Assembly (NCBI RefSeq): GCF_003946385.1
Contig: NZ_RHOE01000011.1
Coordinates: forward strand, 1-57,550
Direction: 5' to 3'
DNA: 57,550 nucleotides
Origin: Loigolactobacillus zhaoyuanensis
GTDB taxonomy: Bacteria; Bacillota; Bacilli; Lactobacillales; Lactobacillaceae
The translations under genes and the position numbers were made by a program. The notes below the pieces were generated by a model, which was not told the DNA's origin, did no database searches, and saw only the letters and a list, made by a program, of their open reading frames with translations. Below, piece by piece: positions 51,997 to 57,550 of the stretch (the stretch's first letter is position 1; every line of letters starts with the position of its first letter).

Positions 51997-53409
51997 TCAA
52001 GGTTTAGTCTTATTTAGGCTGACAATGAAGCAACTGCCACGCGGAACGTTATCCTGCACGGTAATTTGGCCATGGTTCAAATCTACCAAGCGAGCAGCGA
52101 TCGCAAGCCCCAGACCAGAGCCGATAATTTTCTGCGAACGTGATTGATCAGCGCGATAAAAACGATCAAAAACATGTGGCTTGTCTTGATCACTGATACC
52201 GATACCTTGATCGAGCACTTTAAGCTGGATGCAATCACCCGCGTTAGCGACTTCAAACGTGATCGTCGATTCAGCCGGCGAATATTTGTGTGCATTATCT
52301 AATAACGCGGTGATGATCTGTTCCACGCTATCTTGATTGGCATAAACACGGGTGTCGCTTAGCTGATCCCGCACCAGTTGCTGCGGAATTTGTTGCTGAT
52401 AGCGGGTTATAATTTTATCCAACAAGTCACTTAAATTAAAATACGTCAACGCCAGATCAACATGATCCATCCGCGATAAGCGCAACAAACTTTCAATCAA
52501 GCGTTGCATTCGTAGCGATTCCGCATCAATATAATCTAGCGATGTGGGCACGATATCCCGATGCTCCTGGCCGTGGCGCCGAATCAAGTTAATGTGCCCA
52601 CGCACGCCGGCCAATGGCGTACGCAATTCATGGGAAGCGTCGGCTACAAATTGGTGCTCGCGCAGCACCTGATTATTAAGCGAACGTAACAGTCGATTGA
52701 ATTCAATACTCAGATCATGCACTTCCTGTGGATCGCTCGAAATGGGCAACGACTCATGGTGCGTGATATTTTCCGCATTATTGATCTTGTGAGTTGCAGT
52801 GGTTAAATCGACTAATGGCTGGTTCAGACGACGGGCTAGCCGCGCAATAAACCACAGGCCAATTAAAAAACTGAATATAACGATCAAACCGATTGTTTCT
52901 AGAATGATTTTAAACAGCCGCACCACATTATTTAAACTTAACCAAATCTCATATTTAACCGCTGATCCTTTATTGGCTCCTTGACTGAGCCGGCCATGCG
53001 CAACAATATGATAATAAAACCCTTGCTCAGAACGATACTGCACATCTTTGATCAGTGACCACGAACGGAACTTTTCATTTAAAAAAGCTTTAGTCCGCGG
53101 AGAATAGGATATTTTGGCAGCCTGATCAGTCGAATTAGTTGCCACCCGCACAAACGTATTGCTGGTATCCAGCGTACTTTCACGACGCCAGCGAACCCAA
53201 TCTGGGTCATCCCCCACCATCGAATCCTTCAAAACGCGCATCAGTGACTGCGCTTCGGCGTGCTTATTGGCAACTAGGCGATAGCCCACCACGGTGATGA
53301 TCGAACTACTCATCAGCAACGTGATCAAAATTAAAATACCAGCGTACGCCTTAGTGATCTGGGCGGCGCTGGTCGTCGTCTTATTCTGTTTTTTCCACAT
53401 TAGCATCAT
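51997..53409 (-). CDS. Sensor histidine kinase next to the dlt operon
   Basis: 470 aa. Membrane helix 1 is at about 18-44 and helix 2 at about 166-190, enclosing a 120-residue outer sensor. A HAMP linker follows, then the H-box VADASHELRTPLAGVRGHI, N-box TALLDNAHKYSP, and G boxes DQGIGI and GSGLGLAIAARL. Several ATG codons stand close together at the start (53409, 53406, 53400) behind GAGGGA, so the exact start is uncertain. It overlaps its response regulator gene by 29 bases. Its position before dltX recalls DltRS of streptococci, which adjusts D-alanylation, but control of dlt here is inferred. Confidence 0.88.
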   Translation of the reverse strand: MMLMWKKQNKTTTSAAQITKAYAGILILITLLMSSSIITVVGYRLVANKHAEAQSLMRVLKDSMVGDDPDWVRWRRESTLDTSNTFVRVATNSTDQAAKISYSPRTKAFLNEKFRSWSLIKDVQYRSEQGFYYHIVAHGRLSQGANKGSAVKYEIWLSLNNVVRLFKIILETIGLIVIFSFLIGLWFIARLARRLNQPLVDLTTATHKINNAENITHHESLPISSDPQEVHDLSIEFNRLLRSLNNQVLREHQFVADASHELRTPLAGVRGHINLIRRHGQEHRDIVPTSLDYIDAESLRMQRLIESLLRLSRMDHVDLALTYFNLSDLLDKIITRYQQQIPQQLVRDQLSDTRVYANQDSVEQIITALLDNAHKYSPAESTITFEVANAGDCIQLKVLDQGIGISDQDKPHVFDRFYRADQSRSQKIIGSGLGLAIAARLVDLNHGQITVQDNVPRGSCFIVSLNKTKP

Positions 53410-54091
53410 CGTCCCTCAGCGTATAACCCACGCCGCGAACGGTATGGATCAGCGGTTTACTTTCAAAATCAATTTTCTTCCGCAAATAACGAATGTAGAC
53501 ATCCACGATATTAAGTTGACCCACAAAATCAATGCCCCAAACCAGATCCAACAACTCATCCCGCGTCAGCGCTTCTCCGCGATGTTTGAGCAAGGTCAAT
53601 AATAAGTTATATTCGCGTTGCGTCAGCTGGATTATTTGCCCAGCGCGATGTACTTGGCGCGCCTTGGTATCTAGCGACAGATCCGCAACTTGATAATTGG
53701 TTTGCGGTGGATCGGCTTGCTTTTTCCCACGTCTGATAATAACTCGGATGCGCGCTAATAGTTCCTCAATTTCAAACGGCTTAGTGATGTAATCGTCAGC
53801 ACCATTATCGAGGCCAGCGACTTTATCGCCAATGTAATCGCGAGCGGTCATCATAATGATTGGGATATCATCATTTTTACGAATACGCCGCATGACTTCC
53901 AACCCATCAAGCTTCGGCAGCATCCAATCCAGTATGATCAGATCAATTTGCTGTCGAGCGTCCGTATAGCGTGCCAATGCTTCCTTGCCATCACGGGCAA
54001 CGATCACTGTATAGTCTTCAAACTTCAACTCAGTTTTTAAAAAGGAAATTAAACTTTCTTCATCTTCAACCAGTAAAATTGTTTGCCCCAT
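53381..54091 (-). CDS. OmpR/PhoB-family response regulator
   Basis: 236 aa; ATG 54091 has GAGGAG upstream, and the longer frame to 54115 runs through that site. Receiver: LLVEDEESLISF acidic pair, phosphoacceptor Asp in LIILDWMLPKLDG, Thr in MMTARD and Lys in ITKPFEIEELLARI. The C-terminal winged helix is seen in LTQREYNLLLTLLKHRGE and VDVYIRYLRKKID, TVRGVGYTLR. It pairs with the kinase encoded just after. Its target may include the dltX leader region. Confidence 0.9.
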   Translation of the reverse strand: MGQTILLVEDEESLISFLKTELKFEDYTVIVARDGKEALARYTDARQQIDLIILDWMLPKLDGLEVMRRIRKNDDIPIIMMTARDYIGDKVAGLDNGADDYITKPFEIEELLARIRVIIRRGKKQADPPQTNYQVADLSLDTKARQVHRAGQIIQLTQREYNLLLTLLKHRGEALTRDELLDLVWGIDFVGQLNIVDVYIRYLRKKIDFESKPLIHTVRGVGYTLRDDDANVEKTE

Positions 54092-54227
54092 TTTTAATTT
54101 TCTCCTCGATGCCACAACAGTGACTAACCAACTTATTCTTTATTATAAATCTAATGCCGCTTGATTCAGCTAACCGCATCGTACCTTAAACAAACTTTCC
54201 TGGCAAGGTTTTAAAACTCAGAACACA

Positions 54228-54270
54228 AAAAACGTTCAGCCACGACTTTTCGTCGGACTAAACGCTTTTT
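54228..54270 (-). terminator. Terminator at the end of the WxL cluster
   Basis: On the minus strand GCGTTTAGTCCGAC and GTCGTGGCTGAACGT pair with some wobble around GAAAA, with six T after it; it lies just after the last WxL-cluster gene. Confidence 0.75.
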
Positions 54271-54275
54271 ATTGA

Positions 54276-54722
54276 CTATTCGTTGCTAACAACTGCCACA
54301 CGAGCGCGGCGGTGTTGCCAGATTATTGCTGTACTTAAAGCCACAATAACCATGATCTGAATACCAAACAATAGTAACCAGAAATCAGATAACCCGTTTA
54401 AAGCGGGTAAACGATCGCCAGATTTTTGATTGATCCATGAACCGACACCCATGCGTTGAGCGCCAGTGCCACTTTGGCCGCGAGCCGAGCGCGTAGCCAA
54501 GTTGCTTGGCGTCGCTTGACTGCCGGTGCTGGTTTGTTGGCCAGTACCCGCCGTGTCGCCACCGCCGGAACCACCAGTACCGCCAGTACCGCCACCAGAG
54601 CCAGTATCGTCATAGATTTCAAAGATGTTATGGCTGTCCATTGATGTGGCTGCACCAACTGGCTGGGTCGCGAATACCGCGAGCCCAAACAGCGCACAGA
54701 CTGCTAATATGAAGTGTTTCAT
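54276..54722 (-). CDS. Small Gly-rich surface protein of the WxL cluster with LPALN in place of LPxTG
   Basis: 148 aa; ATG 54722 follows GCAGGAGGTGG and overlaps the upstream gene by four bases. Signal peptide (FILAVCALFGLAVFATQPVG), then IFEIYDDTGSGGGTGGTGG, a Gly/Ser/Thr linker, and a C-terminal helix (FWLLLFGIQIMVIVALSTAI) with RRAR behind it. WxL clusters usually end in a small LPxTG protein (CscD type). Here the expected site reads LPALN at residues 105-109, so sortase would probably not cut it, and it may simply stay in the membrane. Otherwise layout matches the family. Confidence 0.72.
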   Translation of the reverse strand: MKHFILAVCALFGLAVFATQPVGAATSMDSHNIFEIYDDTGSGGGTGGTGGSGGGDTAGTGQQTSTGSQATPSNLATRSARGQSGTGAQRMGVGSWINQKSGDRLPALNGLSDFWLLLFGIQIMVIVALSTAIIWQHRRARVAVVSNE

Positions 54723-55339
54723 GACTGATCCACCTCCTGCATCTCGATTGAGTCGGTCAGCGTCCAAGTTACGTGCGCCGAGTATTGCCCAGCAAGTGTA
54801 TTATCACTTTGTTGTGGGATGATCAGCCGCCCGTGGTCAACGTCGCGAGTAAACGCCTGTCGTGCATCAGTACCAGCTGGTTTATTTTGCCAAACAGGTG
54901 ATGCTTGCTCATTGATGATTGCTGAGCCACCATTTCCCGAAAAATTCATCAACATCTCCACATTATCCAATTCATGATCGCCATCAGTTAACGCCACCAC
55001 ATTTAGCTGCGCGTTAACCTGCCACCCGCTAGTATCCCGTGCTTCCGCCGTCCGTTCATCAGCCACCACTAAATGACCGCGGTTATCCGCGACCACTGAT
55101 TCCACCACTGTATGCGGCGTGTGAATCGTGGTTGGGTCGGTGATAGTACTCAACGCCACGCGCTCAAATTCGAATTGCGGCACTGATTCCAAGCGTAACG
55201 TTGCAAGATCACCACGAGTAAGTTGAAATTGCGCCGTTGAATCGCCATTGGTGGCCGCCGCTTGGGTGGGACTGCCATGAATAAAGCTAGCCCCTAGCGC
55301 TAAAACGCCTAAACTCAGCGCCACTTTAGGGAATTTCAT
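54719..55339 (-). CDS. WxL-domain surface protein
   Basis: 206 aa. A signal peptide (KVALSLGVLALGASFIHG, cleaved near TQAAA) is followed by a WxL domain: the first motif is in SGWQVNAQL, the second in HVTWTLTDS near the C-terminus. WxL domains bind peptidoglycan without covalent links. GGAGGTTTG precedes ATG 55339. It lies 180 bases from the DUF916 gene on the same strand, in which no gene is seen. Confidence 0.88.
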   Translation of the reverse strand: MKFPKVALSLGVLALGASFIHGSPTQAAATNGDSTAQFQLTRGDLATLRLESVPQFEFERVALSTITDPTTIHTPHTVVESVVADNRGHLVVADERTAEARDTSGWQVNAQLNVVALTDGDHELDNVEMLMNFSGNGGSAIINEQASPVWQNKPAGTDARQAFTRDVDHGRLIIPQQSDNTLAGQYSAHVTWTLTDSIEMQEVDQS

Positions 55340-55519
55340 ACCAACAAACCTCCTTTCATAATCAGATTGTGTCTCAATATTATTTTAGGTTTTAATATCG
55401 ACTTAATTTACGGAACGTGTCTAAAAAAGCAACTGCTTCCGCCTAGCTACGATTGCCAAATCATCTATTGCGTGAATAATTCGTCAACCTATGCTAGTGC
55501 TCAGAAGTTAAGCACCTTG

Positions 55520-56551
55520 TTAGGCACTCTTGTTTTTCCGTTTGCCCAAGTAAAAGGCCAAGCCAGCAATAATGACGATCAGCGCCACGCCGCCGGCAAC
55601 GTATGCCCAAGTATAATCGGGTTGTACCACACCAGCCGCTAAACCATTTAGCTTAGTTGTCTGCCGCGTTACCTTGAAGTCGCGGGTGAAATTCCAAGTT
55701 TTACCAGCAGCCTTAGCCGTCATTTTCAACGTGTAAGTGCCAGTTTTGAAACCTTGTTCGTCAATATTGATCGCGTAATTGAAGTTAGAGTTTGGCGCCA
55801 TTTGCATTTTGTCTTTTTTACGTTCGTAAAGGACTTTGCTGTCACCTTTTTTGGTCACCTTAGCGTCGACCGTCATACCACCAAAAGCAACGGGCTCCGT
55901 GTTTTGCAAGTTAGCTAAAACAACTGGTTGCTTATTTTGTAAGGTAGGCTTAACTTTATTCAACTTCAGGTCCGGCATGGCGGTGCCTTTACCGTGCAAA
56001 TGAACACCGACTAACATCGCAAATTTATTGTTGATCTGCATGCCACCAGAAGATTCCTCGGCGGCCGATTTTTCTTCGACTGGGGTCACATAGAAGCCGC
56101 CAAGCATGCTGCCACGGAAGCCATTTTTCGGTACCTTTAATTCAAAGGTCAGCGTCTTTTTCTCGCCGGCCGCTAATTTCACTGTCTGCGTTTTGCTCAT
56201 TAATTCGCGGAAAGTATATTTGGCTGACGAATCTTTTTTCAGCTTCGCTTTACTGTACTCAATGACACCGTTGCTGTTGGTAAAGGCGGTGTTCGGTTGT
56301 ACCTTCAACGTCTTTGCCTTTTGCTCCAAGTTATTGACCTCAACTTGTAGCTCCTGCGTCTTGCCCGGTTCGACATTCAGATCAAAATAAGAAACGCTTT
56401 TGTTGGCTTGGTTGTCCGGTAGAACGGCCTTGACCGTGAAACCAGCACCGTCCCCACTCGCTGCCTGTGCCGAATCGGCATGTCCACCAATACTTAAAAA
56501 TAAACCACCAACCAGCATGACCAAACTCATGAGTAGATGTTGTTTTTTCAC
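55520..56551 (-). CDS. DUF916/DUF3324 WxL-interacting protein
   Basis: 343 aa, GTG start after GAAGGG. Signal peptide (LLMSLVMLVGGLFLSIGG), an N-terminal DUF916 domain with YFDLNVEPGKTQELQVEVNN, a DUF3324 domain (FAMLVGVHLHGKGTAMPDL, FNYAINIDEQGFKTGTYTL), and one C-terminal helix with a GKRKNKSA end. These proteins bind WxL proteins and anchor the complex in the membrane. It lies between two WxL genes, the usual csc-like cluster layout. Confidence 0.9.
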   Translation of the reverse strand: MKKQHLLMSLVMLVGGLFLSIGGHADSAQAASGDGAGFTVKAVLPDNQANKSVSYFDLNVEPGKTQELQVEVNNLEQKAKTLKVQPNTAFTNSNGVIEYSKAKLKKDSSAKYTFRELMSKTQTVKLAAGEKKTLTFELKVPKNGFRGSMLGGFYVTPVEEKSAAEESSGGMQINNKFAMLVGVHLHGKGTAMPDLKLNKVKPTLQNKQPVVLANLQNTEPVAFGGMTVDAKVTKKGDSKVLYERKKDKMQMAPNSNFNYAINIDEQGFKTGTYTLKMTAKAAGKTWNFTRDFKVTRQTTKLNGLAAGVVQPDYTWAYVAGGVALIVIIAGLAFYLGKRKNKSA

Positions 56552-56716
56552 AATAAAGCCCTTCTTTCTGTTTTACTTGAGCGAGTGGTTAAAAAGGCGA
56601 TTAGTTTCTGCGCACTAGCCCTACTGTTCCGCAAGAAATACAGCATGTGCAGGAAGCTGCCTTTTTAACCACGTTTACACTAATACGGTTATACGCTAAG
56701 TGTTAGCTTAGCTTCG

Positions 56717-56751
56717 AAAAAAGCGAACGATGCTGATAAACACCATTCGCT
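56717..56751 (-). terminator. Terminator after the first WxL gene
   Basis: AGCGAATG pairs with CGTTCGCT (small mismatch) and six T follow on the minus strand, 20 bases after the stop. It separates this WxL gene from the DUF916 gene, so read-through or a second promoter is needed for the rest. Confidence 0.75.
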
Positions 56752-56770
56752 GGATATAGATTAAATTGGT

Positions 56771-57367
56771 TTAGAATGAGAGTGAATCTTCCAAAGTCCA
56801 AGTTAAGTCAGATGTAAACGTCTCACCAATTGCATCAGTTGATAAGTTATCATCACGATCTAAGTTTACTGTTGTACCCGTTGTTAGTTCGAAGTCTTGT
56901 TCTTGATCATCGCTGCCTGAACTCTGTAAGATACTGCTCACATCTTTATTGATTGTACCTGTTACATCACCTGCTAGCTGGATTCCACTAGTAGTAATCG
57001 GGCCACCAATACCAGTGAAATCTGTCATTACTGCTGTTAAGTTCCATGTACGAGCTGATTCACGTGTATCAGTAATTTCAATTGTATTAGTATCATTAGG
57101 TACCGCCTCAGTAACTCTACCAGCTGCAGCTTGTAAATTTGCTGATGGAGCAGTATTAGATTTGATTGTATTATATTCAATAGTTCCAAAGTTCATGTTT
57201 GGTACGCTATCAAGTGTCAAAGCTTTTTCTACGTTTGTAATATTAAATGTACCTTTAGTCATACCAGAGCTTGCAGTTTCTGCTGCTCCAACTGATGTCA
57301 TTGGCGCTAAAGCTCCGACTGTGATTGCGCTCATTGCTGCAAGTGAGATTAATTTAGTTTTTAACAT
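56771..57367 (-). CDS. WxL-domain surface protein, major type
   Basis: 198 aa. Signal peptide (LISLAAMSAITVGALAPM), mature part beginning near AETASSG. The WxL motifs are ARTWNLTAVM and the terminal LTWTLEDSLSF. Strong AAGGAGGAAA precedes ATG 57367. Its codon use appears AT-richer and more ribosomal-like (ACT, GTT, GAA) than the GC-richer WxL gene at 54719, suggesting higher expression. It has its own terminator. It probably forms part of the surface complex with the DUF916 protein. Confidence 0.88.
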   Translation of the reverse strand: MLKTKLISLAAMSAITVGALAPMTSVGAAETASSGMTKGTFNITNVEKALTLDSVPNMNFGTIEYNTIKSNTAPSANLQAAAGRVTEAVPNDTNTIEITDTRESARTWNLTAVMTDFTGIGGPITTSGIQLAGDVTGTINKDVSSILQSSGSDDQEQDFELTTGTTVNLDRDDNLSTDAIGETFTSDLTWTLEDSLSF

Positions 57368-57461
57368 ATTTGTTTCCTCCTTAGGATTTTAAATGAATAA
57401 ATTAGCCGAGTTTACAATTGAAGTGCAACACCCAATGAACTAGACCAACTATAGACAAAAA

Positions 57462-57522
57462 GGCCATGAAGACCTATTCTTATAATCGCCAAGAAAATAA
57501 GAGAGTAGGTGCCTTCATGACC
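57462..57522 (+). repeat. Inverted repeat enclosing the start codon of the last, partial gene
   Basis: GGCCATGAAG then ACCTATTC near 57462-57480 pairs with GAGTAGGT then CCTTCATGACC at 57503-57522 (about 17 of 20 positions with small gaps). The ATG at 57517 and its ribosome site lie inside the right arm. Confidence 0.6.
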
Positions 57523-57550
57523 CAATCCCAGAGTACCATGTCTAGCCATT
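57517..57550 (+). CDS. N-terminal start of a gene cut by the window edge, possibly a transposase
   Basis: ATG at 57517 after AGTAGGTG opens a frame reading MTQSQSTMSSH to the edge. Eleven residues cannot prove a family; the polar start and the foldback hairpin over the start resemble IS30-like insertion sequences of lactobacilli. The alternative is any other small gene. Confidence 0.35.
   Translation, partial: MTQSQSTMSSH

Noticed and set aside
55340-55519. A 91-residue plus-strand frame at 55367-55642
   Set aside because: It runs into the coding strand of the DUF916 gene on the other strand and lacks a ribosome site.
1-57550. CRISPR arrays, tRNA and rRNA genes
   Set aside because: No regularly spaced repeats and no cloverleaf or rRNA-like stretches were noticed on reading both strands; a dedicated search (tRNAscan, Infernal) was not possible.

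Overview
The window looks like chromosomal DNA of a low-to-mid GC Gram-positive of the family Lactobacillaceae. Reasons: strong AGGAGG-type ribosome binding sites, frequent TTG and GTG starts, a dltXABCD operon, a WxL/DUF916 cell-surface cluster, C69 dipeptidase, acetate kinase and CcpN-type regulation. A heterofermentative or facultatively respiring lactobacillus (plantarum-like or Loigolactobacillus-like) is my guess; genus is not decided by the sequence. About 58 protein genes were found, with no tRNA, rRNA or CRISPR.

Region 1 (1-23 kb) is a nitrate respiration island. It starts with the last codons of a gene that is probably narI. Then follow molybdenum cofactor genes (moeB, mog, moeA, mobB, moaC, mobA), a small coiled-coil gene, the nitrate/oxygen signalling genes nreA, nreB and nreC, a flavodoxin-fold reductase fused to two membrane helices, two genes I cannot identify, and a polyprenyl diphosphate synthase that could supply the quinone tail. 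On the other strand lie a DUF1858 plus DUF438/hemerythrin/PAS pair, topB, and moaE-moaD-moaA-narK. A FecCD-type ABC importer follows, possibly for molybdate. Two upstream regions carry a TTAGGG-N4-CCCTAA type palindrome that fits an NreC site. A DyP peroxidase with a Fur/PerR-like box ends the region.

Region 2 (23-38 kb): ppdK with its regulators ccpN and PDRP, the ppdK promoter being covered by a large palindrome that is a good CcpN operator candidate; greA; an operon-like metal group (P1B ATPase with CPG instead of CPC, a CxxC metallochaperone, a Dps-like protein with a degraded ferroxidase site) driven by two near-identical promoters; HAD phosphatase, DUF1697, LysE exporter with divergent MocR regulator, UPF0210/ACT pair and a PRPP synthetase.

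Region 3 (38-57.5 kb): membrane protein, VOC protein, amtB, ackA, dipeptidase, then an extended dlt operon: response regulator and kinase, a strong leader hairpin, dltX-A-B-C-D, a DltE-like serine hydrolase, an EIIC-like membrane protein that has lost the two signature residues, and a DUF915 hydrolase. A WxL surface cluster follows, and the window ends in what may be the left end of an insertion sequence.

The most unusual signal is a dispersed non-coding element in three copies (two back to back at 10577-11270, one at 28416-28655). Its flanks are conserved while its centre is a variable branched stem whose pairing is kept although its sequence changes. It looks like a structured RNA or RNA-shaped repeat that I do not recognise.
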